From contig NZ_JAHHZO010000003.1 of assembly GCF_018760785.1 (NCBI RefSeq), positions 248,001 to 312,000 of the forward strand: a stretch of DNA of 64,000 nt, given 5' to 3'. This stretch comes from Rhizobium sp. CSW-27 (GTDB taxonomy: Bacteria; Pseudomonadota; Alphaproteobacteria; Rhizobiales; Rhizobiaceae). How positions within the stretch are numbered: the stretch's first letter is position 1; each line of letters opens with the position of its first letter. Both the position numbers and the translations under genes were made by a program. Under the pieces are notes generated by a model that saw only the letters and a list, made by a program, of their open reading frames with translations, was not told the DNA's origin and ran no database searches. Of this stretch, positions 8,174 to 17,753 are shown in pieces.

Positions 8174-9901
8174 ATGATGTCCGATATACTCCCGATGCCG
8201 GCCCGCAAGCCCCTGCTCGAAGTGCGCAATCTCGTCACTGAATTTCCGCTCAGAACCGGTGTCTTCCGCGCCGTCAACGACCTTTCCTTCTCGATTGAAA
8301 CCGGCAAGACCCTTTGCGTGGTGGGTGAAAGCGGCTCGGGCAAGTCGGTCACCGCGCGCTCGATCCTGCAGATCGTCGATGCGCCCGGCCGTATCGCATC
8401 CGGATCGATCATGCTCAACACGGCGGATGGCCTGTCCGTCGACCTTGCAAAGCTCCATCCCCGCAGCAGGGCGATCCGCGCCGTGCGCGGACGCGATATC
8501 GCCATGATCTTCCAGGAGCCGATGTCGTCGCTGTCTCCCGTGCACACGGTCGGTGACCAGATTACCGAGGCCCTTCGCCTGCACATGAGGATGACCAAGG
8601 CCGAGGCACGCGCCGAGGCGATCAGTCTGCTGCGGCAGGTGGAGATCCCGGATCCCGAACGGGCAATCGACCGCTACGCCTTCCAGTATTCCGGCGGGAT
8701 GCGCCAGCGCGCCATGATCGCCATGGCGCTCGCCTGCAAGCCGAAGCTTCTCATCGCCGACGAACCGACGACGGCGCTCGACGTCACCACCCAGGCGGAA
8801 ATCCTCGACCTCATCGCAAGACTGCAGAAGCAGACCGGCATGGCCGTGCTGTTCATCACCCATGACATGGGAGTGGTCGCGCAGATCGCCGACGATGTGC
8901 TGGTAATGCATCATGGCGTGGCCAGGGAATACGGCCCGGTCGAGCAGATTTTCCACGCCCCGCAGGACGACTACACGAAGATGCTGATCGGCTCCGTGCT
9001 GAAGCTGGAGCAGAAGGCGGAGATCCGGCTTGCGCGTGCGCCGCTGGACCGAACGGCGCAGCCGATCCTTGAGGTACGCAACCTCTCGCAGCATTTCGGC
9101 AGCCTGAAGGCGCTGGACGATGTCTCGATCTCGCTCCTGCCCGGCGAGACACTGGGCATTGTCGGCGAAAGCGGCTCCGGCAAGACCACCATGGGCCGCG
9201 CCATCATGCGGCTCTATGATCCAACGGCCGGCGAGATGCTGTATCGCAAGGCGGATGGCGGCATAGTCGATCTGGCAAAAATCGAGGGTGCGGCCCTGAA
9301 GGAAGCACGCCGGGAACTGCGCATGGTGTTCCAGGATCCGTTCGGCTCGCTCAACCCGCGCATGACGGTTGCCCAGGTCATCGGCGAACCGCTGCTGGTG
9401 AACGGCATTGCCAGGGGCAAGGAACTGGACGAGCGGGTCAGCCATCTGATGGAACAGGTGGGGCTCGATCCGGGCGGGCGCGAACGGTATCCGCACGCCT
9501 TTTCGGGCGGTCAGCGCCAGCGCATCGGCATTGCCCGCGCCATCACGCTGAACCCGCGCATCATCGTTGCCGATGAGGCGACCTCGGCGCTCGACGTATC
9601 GGTGCGCTTTCAGGTGCTCGACCTCCTGATGAAGCTGCAGGACGAGCTGGGCCTCGCCTACATCTTCATCAGCCACGATATCGGCGTCATCCGCTACATG
9701 TGCGACCGCGTCGGCGTCATGTATCGCGGCAAGATCGTTGAGGTGGGCGATGCGGACAAGGTCTGCAATGCGCCCGACCATCCCTACACCCAGGCGCTGC
9801 TCTCCGCCATTCCGAGGCCTGATCCACGTGATCGGGATCGCTCCCGCCGTTTCCGCTACACCGAACCCACCCCCGTCAGAAATGGAAGTTCTGCCCGATG
9901 A
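8174..9901 (+). CDS. ABC importer double ATPase subunit (DppD-DppF fused type)
   Basis: The 575-residue protein joins two ABC ATPase domains of the Dpp/Opp class in one chain. Domain 1 has Walker A GESGSGKS (51-58), signature YSGGMRQR and Walker B LLIADEPTT. Domain 2 has Walker A GESGSGKTT (331-339), signature FSGGQRQR and IIVADEATS, where the usual Pro after Glu is Ala. Each is followed by the oligopeptide-type C-terminal extension (HPYTQALLSAIP in the second). Start is ATG 8174 or 8177. Its stop overlaps the next start (ATGA at 9898), so uptake and catabolic enzymes are translationally coupled. Confidence 0.93.
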   Translation: MMSDILPMPARKPLLEVRNLVTEFPLRTGVFRAVNDLSFSIETGKTLCVVGESGSGKSVTARSILQIVDAPGRIASGSIMLNTADGLSVDLAKLHPRSRAIRAVRGRDIAMIFQEPMSSLSPVHTVGDQITEALRLHMRMTKAEARAEAISLLRQVEIPDPERAIDRYAFQYSGGMRQRAMIAMALACKPKLLIADEPTTALDVTTQAEILDLIARLQKQTGMAVLFITHDMGVVAQIADDVLVMHHGVAREYGPVEQIFHAPQDDYTKMLIGSVLKLEQKAEIRLARAPLDRTAQPILEVRNLSQHFGSLKALDDVSISLLPGETLGIVGESGSGKTTMGRAIMRLYDPTAGEMLYRKADGGIVDLAKIEGAALKEARRELRMVFQDPFGSLNPRMTVAQVIGEPLLVNGIARGKELDERVSHLMEQVGLDPGGRERYPHAFSGGQRQRIGIARAITLNPRIIVADEATSALDVSVRFQVLDLLMKLQDELGLAYIFISHDIGVIRYMCDRVGVMYRGKIVEVGDADKVCNAPDHPYTQALLSAIPRPDPRDRDRSRRFRYTEPTPVRNGSSAR

Positions 9902-11115
9902 AGATTACCGCGATCCGCACCTTCCTCATGCATGCCGGCCAGCCCGATCCGTCCAAATGGGCATCCGATGGCCATACCGCCCACATCACCCAGCACAAGC
10001 TGGAGGGCACGCGCAACTGGCTGTTCCTCAAGATCGAGACGGATGAGGGCATTACGGGCATCGGCGAATGCTCCGGCTGGCCGCGCGTCATCGAAACCGC
10101 CATCAAGGACCTGGCGCCGCTGCTGATCGGCGAGGATCCGGCCCATATCGAGAAGCTCTGGCAGAAGATGGCGATCGCCATGATGGGCCATGGCATGCTC
10201 GGCACGGTCGGTGCCGGCGCCATGACCGGTATCGACATGGCGCTGTGGGACATCAAGGGCAAGGCGCTCGGCGTGCCGGTCTGGATGCTGCTCGGCGGCA
10301 AGGTGCGCGACCGCATTCCGATCTACTCCCATGCCAACACACCGGAGCGGGCGCTGGCCGTCAAGGCGCGCGGGATCAAGGCCATCAAATGCGGCGGCGT
10401 ATCCAATCCGGTCAAGAAGGTCGCTGCGCTACGCGAGGCGGTGGGTGACGAGATCGATATAGCGATCGACCTGCACGGCCCGCCGTGGATGACACCCGCC
10501 GACGCCTGCCGTCTGGTGCGAGCGCTTGAACCTTACGAACTGCTGTGGGTGGAAGACCCGATCGCACCGGACAATGTGGAGGGCTACCGCCGCATCCGCG
10601 ATGCAGCCCACATTCCGCTGGCTTCCGGCGAACGCACCGCGACGATCTTTGGCGAGCGCCAACTCATCGAACAGGAACTGGTGGATGTCATCCAGCCGGA
10701 TACGGGGCGCGCCGGCGGCATTACGCAGATGAAGAAGATCGCCGCCATGGCAGAGGCGCATCACATCCAGATGGCCCCGCATTCCGGTTCGCTCGGTCCC
10801 GTCGCGGAATATGCCGCCCTGCACGTGCTGGCCTCCATCCCCAACGCGCTCATCCTGGAACGGATCGACGACGACTGGGAGGGGCGCCCGCATACCATCG
10901 TGCCGCACCCCATGCAGAAGGACGGCTTCCTGACCGTTCCGGATGCACCGGGTCTCGGCTGCGACATCGATGAGGATTTCGTCGCCCGTTTCCCGAGCGA
11001 GGGCAATCTCTCGGTGCCCGTGCAGGAAAACGCCAACTCCTACAATCCCGGCACCTATGGGGAGCGTCTCTACGTGCAGACTCGCCTCCAGCGCCGCACC
11101 TATTTCAGTGCATGA
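9898..11115 (+). CDS. Enolase-superfamily (mandelate racemase/MLE) dehydratase 1
   Basis: The 405-residue protein has the two-domain enolase-superfamily layout: a capping domain (1-130) and a barrel. Likely metal ligands are D191 (in IDLHG), E219 (in WVEDP) and E245 (in ASGER). H295 (in MAPHSGS) is the likely catalytic His. Lysines K161 and K164 lie at the end of strand 2. Such enzymes remove water from aldonic or aldaric acids to give 2-keto-3-deoxy acids. The exact sugar acid cannot be told from sequence by eye. It overlaps the ATPase gene by four bases and is followed 9 bases later by a second family member. Confidence 0.88.
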   Translation: MKITAIRTFLMHAGQPDPSKWASDGHTAHITQHKLEGTRNWLFLKIETDEGITGIGECSGWPRVIETAIKDLAPLLIGEDPAHIEKLWQKMAIAMMGHGMLGTVGAGAMTGIDMALWDIKGKALGVPVWMLLGGKVRDRIPIYSHANTPERALAVKARGIKAIKCGGVSNPVKKVAALREAVGDEIDIAIDLHGPPWMTPADACRLVRALEPYELLWVEDPIAPDNVEGYRRIRDAAHIPLASGERTATIFGERQLIEQELVDVIQPDTGRAGGITQMKKIAAMAEAHHIQMAPHSGSLGPVAEYAALHVLASIPNALILERIDDDWEGRPHTIVPHPMQKDGFLTVPDAPGLGCDIDEDFVARFPSEGNLSVPVQENANSYNPGTYGERLYVQTRLQRRTYFSA

Positions 11116-11124
11116 GGCTGAGAG

Positions 11125-12312
11125 ATGAAGATTGACCGCATGCGGGTCTACGTCACGCGCGACAAGGATCGTCCGCGCGTGATCGTCGCCCTCGACACCG
11201 ATGACGGCCTGACCGGCTGGGGCGAATGTTACAATCACGGCCCCGACCTGTCGCTGCCGCCACTTCTCGACTACCTCTATGGCTTCGTTGCCGGTCAGGA
11301 CCCGACCCGGGTGGAGTATCTGGTCAACCTGCTTGTCCAGCAATGCCGCTTTCCGCCGGGTGCGCTGGGACTTGCGGCGATCTCGGCCATCGATCATTGC
11401 CTCTGGGATCTGGCGGCGAAGGCGGTCAACGTTCCGGTCTACAAGTTGCTCGGCGGCGCGGTGCGAGACAGGGTTCGCGTCTATGCCGGCGTCTACACGG
11501 CACCGGATGCGCCGGCCGCGAGGGACGAGTTCGACCGTCTGAACGAAACCTGGGGCTTTACCGCCTTCAAGCTCAGCCCCTGGCGCATCGATATCCACGC
11601 CAACCGCTGGGGCGAGGTCATCCGGTCATCGGCCGACTATTTCCGCTCGCTGCGCGAAACCGTTCGTCCGGATTATGAGATCGCCTTCGATGCGCATGCC
11701 AAGATCTTCGAGCCCGCTGCCGCGCGCCAGCTCGGCAATGCGCTGGCGCCCTATGACCCGCTGTTCTTCGAGGAGCCGCTACGGCCGGAAAACATCGAGG
11801 CCTGGGGCGAACTGAAGCAGGGGCTGAACTGCACGCTGGCCACCGGCGAATCCCTCTACAGCCGTTTCGAATTCCTTCGCCTGCTGCAGGTGAAGGGAGC
11901 GGACTGGATACAGCCGGATATCTGCGTCGTGGGTGGCATCACCGAAATGCGCAGGATCGCGGTGCTGGCGGAAGCGCATTTCGTCAGCATGGCACCTCAC
12001 AATCCGATGGGACCACTTGCAACGGCGGTCAATGTTCACTTCGCCGCGGCAACGCAGAACTTCCGCATTCTGGAATATCGCCTGCCGAAGGGGCAGTGCT
12101 ATGTCTATGGCGGGACGGATATCGAGACGCGCGAGGACGAGACGCGATATGTCGTCGATCCCTATCTGCCCAGGGAGGGCTATCTGGAACTGAGGCCGGA
12201 CCGCGCCGGATGGGGCGTGGAAATGGACGAGGCAGCGATGCGGGAGGATGGCTACATCCACTGGCAGCGGCGCGTTCCCAAACGACCCGACGGCTCCTAT
12301 GCCTTTGCCTGA
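11125..12312 (+). CDS. Enolase-superfamily dehydratase 2 (galactonate/mannonate-dehydratase-like)
   Basis: This 395-residue protein is a second, clearly different enolase-superfamily enzyme. It carries D189-A-H191 in AFDAHA, E215/E216 in FFEEPL, E242 in ATGESL and H292 in MAPHNPMGP. The D-x-H pair on strand 3 plus the His on strand 7 is the pattern of acid-sugar dehydratases such as galactonate dehydratase. The PHNPMGP segment is also typical of that group. It likely dehydrates an aldonate produced by the lactonase of the divergent operon; this is inference. AGAG precedes ATG 11125. Confidence 0.88.
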   Translation: MKIDRMRVYVTRDKDRPRVIVALDTDDGLTGWGECYNHGPDLSLPPLLDYLYGFVAGQDPTRVEYLVNLLVQQCRFPPGALGLAAISAIDHCLWDLAAKAVNVPVYKLLGGAVRDRVRVYAGVYTAPDAPAARDEFDRLNETWGFTAFKLSPWRIDIHANRWGEVIRSSADYFRSLRETVRPDYEIAFDAHAKIFEPAAARQLGNALAPYDPLFFEEPLRPENIEAWGELKQGLNCTLATGESLYSRFEFLRLLQVKGADWIQPDICVVGGITEMRRIAVLAEAHFVSMAPHNPMGPLATAVNVHFAAATQNFRILEYRLPKGQCYVYGGTDIETREDETRYVVDPYLPREGYLELRPDRAGWGVEMDEAAMREDGYIHWQRRVPKRPDGSYAFA

Positions 12313-13189
12313 GACGGGGCTGAAAGGCGATATCCGGATCGGCAAGGGGGCGCTTTGCGCCGTCTTTCGGCCCGAAGCAGGCGGCCGGATGAGCCGTCTG
12401 CTGCATGTCGACTGCGGCGATCTTCTCATACCGATGGATGAGGCGGATTTTCGGCCACTCGACTGGCCAAAGGCTGGCGCCTATCCGCTGTTTCCCTTCC
12501 ACAATCGGGTCATCGGCGGCATCCTGCACCATGCCGGCCGCCGGCATCGGCTGGCACCGCATCCGCGGTTTGCACCCGATACCATCCACGGACCGGCGCA
12601 TCGACGACCCTGGCAGCTGATGCAGGCGGATTCAGACACCCTCTCCCTCGGCCTCGACTATCACGCCGACGAGGACTGGCCCTTCACCTTCAGGGCGGAA
12701 CAGGATTTCGCAATCGAGACGGATTGCCTGTCGATCACCCTGCGCCTGATCAACAAGGATGAACGCCCCATGCCGGGCGGGCTTGGCTGGCACCCCTTCT
12801 TCCGGGCCGATCTTTCGAGGCAGGTCACCACCGATGCCCGCATGGAGTTCCCGCTCAACGCCATCGACCTCCCGACCGGCGAGCCCGCAACGGAGCGTTG
12901 CGCAGGCGCGCTGCCGGCACGCGCCGGCTATACGCAGCACCTCGCCTGCTGGCGGAAGGCCGACATCATGACCGATGGAGGCGCGTGGATCAGGCTTGCG
13001 CCAACGGCAGGCCTCGCGCATCTGGCCGTGCATCGGACGGCAAGCTACGTCTGTCTCGAGCCTGTCTCGCACCGGGCCGGTGCGCTGCACCAGCCGGGGG
13101 CCCTGCCCGCGCAGGGAGGTCTTGTGGATCTTCCGCCGGGAGCCACCCTGGAAGGGCGCTTCGACCTGCGGATCACCGGCCGATCCTGA
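12299..13189 (+). CDS. Aldose 1-epimerase family protein (galactose mutarotase-like)
   Basis: The 296-residue protein has the aldose 1-epimerase fold signatures: PLFPFHNRV with the conserved Arg, a central IHGPAHRRPW with the His that acts as acid, and GGLGWHPFFR, which carries the second His of the family. A C-terminal CLEPVSH holds the catalytic Glu. The start ATG 12299 overlaps the end of the dehydratase gene by 14 bases. Mutarotation of an imported sugar before oxidation to a lactone would fit the pathway. It is the last gene of the rightward operon and is convergent with the mmsB-like gene. Confidence 0.85.
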   Translation: MPLPETGLKGDIRIGKGALCAVFRPEAGGRMSRLLHVDCGDLLIPMDEADFRPLDWPKAGAYPLFPFHNRVIGGILHHAGRRHRLAPHPRFAPDTIHGPAHRRPWQLMQADSDTLSLGLDYHADEDWPFTFRAEQDFAIETDCLSITLRLINKDERPMPGGLGWHPFFRADLSRQVTTDARMEFPLNAIDLPTGEPATERCAGALPARAGYTQHLACWRKADIMTDGGAWIRLAPTAGLAHLAVHRTASYVCLEPVSHRAGALHQPGALPAQGGLVDLPPGATLEGRFDLRITGRS

Positions 13190-13232
13190 CATGGCAGCCG
13201 CCTCGCACGGCAAGCCGCCGCATCCGCCGTCG

Positions 13233-14114
13233 TCACTGCCTTGCCCGCAGCATCTCGATGACTGCGGAGAAGTCGCGCCCGCCCTGCCCCAGCTTCTCGA
13301 ACAGGCCGTAGATCTGCGCGGCTTCGGCGCCGAGCGGGGTGGAGGCACCGGCGGCAAGGGCTGCCTCCTGCGCCAGCTTCAGGTCCTTCAGCATCAGGCT
13401 TGCGGCAAAACCCGGCACGTAATCGCGGTTGGAGGGCGAGGTCGGCACCGGGCCCGGTACCGGGCAGTAGGTGGTGAGCGACCAGCACTGGCCGGACGAG
13501 GTGGAGGCGACATCGAACAGCGCCTGATGCGAAAGGCCGAGCTTTTCACCCAGCGCAAAGGCCTCGCAGACACCGATCATCGAGATGCCGAGGATCATGT
13601 TGTTGCAGATCTTCGCCGCCTGGCCGGCGCCGGCGGTACCGCAATGGACGATCTTTTTACCCATGGCCTCAAGAAGCGGTTGGCCGCGACCAAAAGCCTC
13701 GTCGCTGCCACCGACCATGAAGGTGAGCGTGCCGGCACTTGCTCCGCCCGTTCCGCCGGACACCGGTGCATCGAGAGCGGCAAGCCCCACGCCCGCCGCG
13801 ATCTCGTGCGCCTTGCGGGCGCTGGCCACGTCGATGGTCGAGCAATCAATCAGCAGGCAGCCGGGTTTTGCCTGAGGCGCAATCTCGGACCAGACGGAGA
13901 TGACATGCGCGCCCGCCGGCAGCATGGTGATGATGACGTCTGCCGTCGCAATCGCCGCCTTGAGGCTGCCGGCAAAGGATAGTCCAGCCGCCTCGGCGGC
14001 CTGCTTTGCGGCAGGAGACAGATCGAAACCGGTAACGGCGTGACCCGCCTTGGCGAGGTTGCCGGCCATCGGCAGGCCCATGTTGCCGAGACCGATGAAT
14101 GCGACGGTTGCCAT
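13233..14114 (-). CDS. mmsB: 3-hydroxyisobutyrate dehydrogenase-like NAD(P) enzyme
   Basis: The 293-residue protein starts with the Rossmann motif GLGNMGLPMAGNL (8-20). It has the substrate-loop DAPVSGGTGGA, the conserved AGAGQAAKICNN with the catalytic Lys, and YVPGFAASLMLKDLKLA near the C-terminus. These are hallmarks of 3-hydroxyisobutyrate dehydrogenases; close relatives reduce tartronate semialdehyde. The resemblance to MmsB in the SGQCWS region is good, so the symbol is offered for family only. It lies 23 bases downstream of the GMC oxidoreductase gene, which suggests successive oxidation of one substrate. A valine role is not shown, as no other valine-pathway gene is nearby. Confidence 0.85.
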   Translation of the reverse strand: MATVAFIGLGNMGLPMAGNLAKAGHAVTGFDLSPAAKQAAEAAGLSFAGSLKAAIATADVIITMLPAGAHVISVWSEIAPQAKPGCLLIDCSTIDVASARKAHEIAAGVGLAALDAPVSGGTGGASAGTLTFMVGGSDEAFGRGQPLLEAMGKKIVHCGTAGAGQAAKICNNMILGISMIGVCEAFALGEKLGLSHQALFDVASTSSGQCWSLTTYCPVPGPVPTSPSNRDYVPGFAASLMLKDLKLAQEAALAAGASTPLGAEAAQIYGLFEKLGQGGRDFSAVIEMLRARQ

Positions 14115-14137
14115 GGACTGTTCCTCCCTTTCTTGTT

Positions 14138-15742
14138 TTATCGGTTGTCCGCCAGGATCATCTGGGCTGCTTTTTCGGCAATCATGATCGTCGGCGAATT
14201 GGTGTTACCGGATGTGATGGTCGGCATGATCGAGGCGTCGGCAATCCGCAGCCGGTTGAGGCCCCGCATCTTCAGCCGCGGATCGACCACACTGTCGGGA
14301 TCGGCCCCCATGCGGCAGGTGCCGACCGGGTGGAAGATCGTCGTGCCGATATTGCCGGCGGCCTCCATCAATTGCTCCTCGCTCTCGTAAGCGGGGCCAG
14401 GCTTGTATTCCTCCGGTCGGAACTTCGCGAAAGAGGGCTGCTGCGCGATGGTGCGGGCGAGCCGGATCGCTTTGACCGCCACCTGCCGGTCGCTTTCGGC
14501 GGAGAGATAATGCGGGGCGATCGCCGGCTGGTGGGCGAAATCCGGCGAGCGGGCATGCACCGAACCGCGGCTCTCCGGCCTCAGATTACACACACTGGCG
14601 GTGACCGCCGGGAAGCGGTGCACGGGATCGCCGAACTTGTCGAGCGAGACGGGCTGGACGTGGAATTGCAGGTCCGGCGTTTCCTTTTCCGGTCCGGAGC
14701 GGGTGAAGATGCCGAGCTGGCTCGGCGCCATCGACATCGGCCCCGAACGGCGCAGCAGATATTCGAGCCCGATCGCCGCCTTGCCGAAGAGGGCGGAGGC
14801 CTTCTCGTTCAGCGTCGGGACACCGGTCACCTTGAAGACGACACGAAGCTGCAGATGGTCCTGCAGATTGTTGCCGACGGCAGGCACCTCCCGGACGACG
14901 TCAATGCCGGCCTTCCTCAATGTCACCGGATCGCCGACGCCGGAAAGCTCAAGGATATGAGGCGAACCGATGGCACCGGCCGAGAGCACCGTTTCCCGGC
15001 GCGCCAAAAACCGCTTGGTCACGCCATCATGGCGGACCTCGACGCCGGTGACGGCATCGCCCTCAATGATCAACCGCTCGGCATGGGCCTTGGTGAGGAC
15101 GGTCAGATTACCCTGCGCCAGCACCGGCTTCAGGAAGGCCTTCGAGGTGTTCCAGCGGATGCCGGAGCGCTGGTTGACATCGAAATACCCACTGCCTTCA
15201 TTCGTGCCGCGGTTGAAATCCGCCGTTTCCGGAATACCGGCTTCCTTGGCTGCCTGTTGGAAAGCTTCCAGCACCGCCCAGCGCACGCGGGCGCGCTCCA
15301 CGCGCCATTCGCCGCCTGCGCCATGCATCTCGTCGGCGCCCTTGTAGAAATCCTCCGAGCGGCGGAAGATCGGCAGGACGTCGTCCCAGCCCCAGCCCTC
15401 GCAGCCCATCTGGCGCCACTGGTCGTAATCGCGCGCCTGGCCGCGCATGTAGATCATGCCGTTGATCGACGAGCAGCCGCCCAAAACCTTGCCGCGCGGA
15501 TAGTTGAGCGAGCGGCCGTTCAGCCCCTCTTCCTTCTCCGTGGTGAAACACCAGTCCGTGCGCGGATTGTTGATGCAGTAGAGATAACCGACGGGGATGT
15601 GAATCCAGTGGTAATTGTCGTTGCCGCCGGCTTCCAGAAGCAGGACGCGGGTGTTGCGGTCTGCCGCCAGCCGGTTGGCGAGCACGCAGCCCGCCGAGCC
15701 GGCGCCGATGACGATGTAGTCGTAAGTCTGCATGGCCCCCAC
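14138..15742 (-). CDS. GMC-family FAD alcohol dehydrogenase (choline dehydrogenase-like)
   Basis: The 534-residue flavoprotein begins with the FAD dinucleotide fold YIVIGAGSAGCVLANRL and LLLEAGG. It carries the two GMC signatures: YPRGKVLGGCSSING in the N-terminal half and SAGAIGSPHILELSGVG in the middle. The active-site His is in FHPVGTCRMG and the conserved Asn in SGNTNSPTIM near the C-terminus. It oxidises an alcohol group and passes electrons on from FAD. Start may be 15742 or the inner ATG 15733. It follows the liv-type importer genes by about 106 bases on the same strand, so its substrate is probably what that importer brings in. Confidence 0.9.
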   Translation of the reverse strand: MGAMQTYDYIVIGAGSAGCVLANRLAADRNTRVLLLEAGGNDNYHWIHIPVGYLYCINNPRTDWCFTTEKEEGLNGRSLNYPRGKVLGGCSSINGMIYMRGQARDYDQWRQMGCEGWGWDDVLPIFRRSEDFYKGADEMHGAGGEWRVERARVRWAVLEAFQQAAKEAGIPETADFNRGTNEGSGYFDVNQRSGIRWNTSKAFLKPVLAQGNLTVLTKAHAERLIIEGDAVTGVEVRHDGVTKRFLARRETVLSAGAIGSPHILELSGVGDPVTLRKAGIDVVREVPAVGNNLQDHLQLRVVFKVTGVPTLNEKASALFGKAAIGLEYLLRRSGPMSMAPSQLGIFTRSGPEKETPDLQFHVQPVSLDKFGDPVHRFPAVTASVCNLRPESRGSVHARSPDFAHQPAIAPHYLSAESDRQVAVKAIRLARTIAQQPSFAKFRPEEYKPGPAYESEEQLMEAAGNIGTTIFHPVGTCRMGADPDSVVDPRLKMRGLNRLRIADASIMPTITSGNTNSPTIMIAEKAAQMILADNR

Positions 15743-15848
15743 TCCACAGGGAACCGTTTCGACGGGCGCTTTTTGCCCGCAAAGCGGCAGTCATTTCCAA
15801 GGTTTTCAAAGGTCCGGGACAGGCGGCCCCGAACAAGAGGGATTCCGG

Positions 15849-16865
15849 TCAGTGACGGTGATCGAGCCCGAGCCGTCGGCCAAGCCGCGAGGCATAAAAT
15901 TCACCAACGATGCCACGGCGGAACACGAGCACGCAGACCATGAACACGACGCCGGTGATGATGGTGACCGGGAAACCGGTCGTGGCGAGATAGTTGCCAA
16001 GCGCGACGATGAAACCTGCCCCGACAATCGGCCCGAACATGGTGCCGATACCGCCAAGAAGCGTCATCAGGATCACCTCGCCGGACATCTGCCAGGCGAC
16101 ATCCGTCAGTGTCGCGAACTGGAAGACCAGCGCCTTCATGGCGCCTGCAAGCCCGGCGATCGCGGCGGAGAAGACGAAGGCACCCAGCTTGTAGCGCTGC
16201 ACGGAATATCCGAGCGAGATGGCACGTGCCTCGTTTTCACGGATCGATTTCAGGATCATGCCGAAGGGCGAATTGACGAAGCGCCAGATCAGGAACAGGC
16301 CGAGCAAAAACGTGCCGGCCACCGTGTAATACATGGCGAGCGGCTGGTTGAGATCGATCAGCCCGAGAAGATGGCCACGCGGCACGGACTGGATTCCGTC
16401 CTCGCCCTTGGTGAATTCCGCCTGCAGACAGAAAAAGAAGAACATCTGCGACAGCGCCAGCGTGATCATGGCGAAATAGATGCCCTGCCGGCGGATGGCG
16501 AGCGCGCCCATGACGAAACCGAGGGCGGCGGCACCGGCGACACCCGTCAGGATGCCGAGTTCCGGCGGAAAACCCCATTCCTTCACCACATGGGCGGTGA
16601 AATAGGCGGCTCCACCGAAGAAGGCGGCGTGCCCGAAGGAGAGAAGCCCCGTATAGCCCAGCAGCACGTTGAAGGCACAGGCAAACAGCGCAAAACACAG
16701 GACCTTCATCAGGAAGATCGGGTAGACGAAGAAAGGGACCGCGAGCAGCACGCCGAGCGCGACAACGCCGAGGACGAGCTTGAAGCCGGAGGCGGAGGCC
16801 GGATCGGCCTTGTCGGTTCCGGCAAGCACTGCGGGTGCGGTGGAAGAACTGCGGGCCATGGTCAA
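15849..16865 (-). CDS. livM: Branched-chain-type ABC importer permease LivM
   Basis: The 338-residue membrane protein has the LivM layout: about ten hydrophobic segments and the conserved GYTGLLSFGHAAFFGGAAY region. The coupling loop SIRENEARAISLGYS is typical of the family. Its ATG overlaps the stop of livH by four bases, so the two permease subunits are made together. The transporter family carries branched-chain amino acids but also short amides, urea and aromatic acids, so the substrate is not fixed by the name. Confidence 0.9.
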   Translation of the reverse strand: MTMARSSSTAPAVLAGTDKADPASASGFKLVLGVVALGVLLAVPFFVYPIFLMKVLCFALFACAFNVLLGYTGLLSFGHAAFFGGAAYFTAHVVKEWGFPPELGILTGVAGAAALGFVMGALAIRRQGIYFAMITLALSQMFFFFCLQAEFTKGEDGIQSVPRGHLLGLIDLNQPLAMYYTVAGTFLLGLFLIWRFVNSPFGMILKSIRENEARAISLGYSVQRYKLGAFVFSAAIAGLAGAMKALVFQFATLTDVAWQMSGEVILMTLLGGIGTMFGPIVGAGFIVALGNYLATTGFPVTIITGVVFMVCVLVFRRGIVGEFYASRLGRRLGLDHRH

Positions 16866-17749
16866 GCCTCCCGTCCGAAGAGGCCAGCCGGCCGGATGAG
16901 CAGAACGATCGCCATGATGACAAAGATCACGATATTGGATGCCTCCGGGTAAAAGACCTTGGTGAGCCCTTCGGCGATGCCGAGCATATAGCCCGTGACA
17001 ATCGAGCCCATGATGGAGCCCATGCCGCCGACGACGACCACGGCAAAAACGACGATGATGATGTTGGAGCCCATCAGCGGCGAGACCTGATAGACGGGTG
17101 CGGCGAGCACCCCGGCAAAGGCAGCAAGCGCGACGCCGAGGCCATAAGTGAAGGTGAGCAGCACCGGCACGTTGACGCCGAAAGCCTGGACGAGCGTCGC
17201 ATTCTCCGTCGCTGCCCGAAGGTAAGCGCCGAGTTTGGTCTTTTCGATCAGGAACCAGGTGGCGATGCAGACGACGAGCGACACGATCACGACCCAGCCA
17301 CGATAGATCGGCAGGAACATGAAACCGAGGTTCGTCCCACCGGCAAGCGCCGAGGGCGTCGCATAGGGCTGGCCGGAAGCGCCGTAGACATAACGGAAGG
17401 CGCCTTCGAGCGTCAACGCCAGGCCGAAGGTGAAGAGCAGGCCGTAAAGCGGATCAAGATCATAAAGCCTGCGCAAAAACAGGCGCTCGACCACGGCCCC
17501 CAGCAAACCAACAATAACCGGTGCGAGGATCAACGCTACCCAGTAACCGATGCCGGCGAAGGTGAGCAGAAGATAAGCGGTGAAGGCCCCCAGCATATAT
17601 TGCGCTCCATGCGCAAAATTGATCATGCGCAGGAGGCCGAAGATGATCGCAAGGCCGAGCGACAAAAGCGCGTAGAAGGAGCCGTTGATCAGGCCGATCA
17701 GCAACTGGCCGAGCAATGCCTGCAGGGGAATGCCGAAAATCATCGTCAT
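16862..17749 (-). CDS. livH: Branched-chain-type ABC importer permease LivH
   Basis: The 295-residue membrane protein contains the LivH signature LINGSFYALLSLGLAIIFG followed by RMINFAHG, and the coupling loop YLRAATENATLVQAFGVN. A frame to 17833 is open, but ATG 17749 gives the usual LivH N-terminus and lies just after the livF stop (17754). It pairs with LivM to form the channel. Confidence 0.9.
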   Translation of the reverse strand: MTMIFGIPLQALLGQLLIGLINGSFYALLSLGLAIIFGLLRMINFAHGAQYMLGAFTAYLLLTFAGIGYWVALILAPVIVGLLGAVVERLFLRRLYDLDPLYGLLFTFGLALTLEGAFRYVYGASGQPYATPSALAGGTNLGFMFLPIYRGWVVIVSLVVCIATWFLIEKTKLGAYLRAATENATLVQAFGVNVPVLLTFTYGLGVALAAFAGVLAAPVYQVSPLMGSNIIIVVFAVVVVGGMGSIMGSIVTGYMLGIAEGLTKVFYPEASNIVIFVIMAIVLLIRPAGLFGREA

Positions 17750-17753
17750 GGCA

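Noticed and set aside
15743..15848. Terminator between livM and the GMC gene
   Set aside because: Only a five-pair CGGGC/GCCCG stem is visible; too weak to call.
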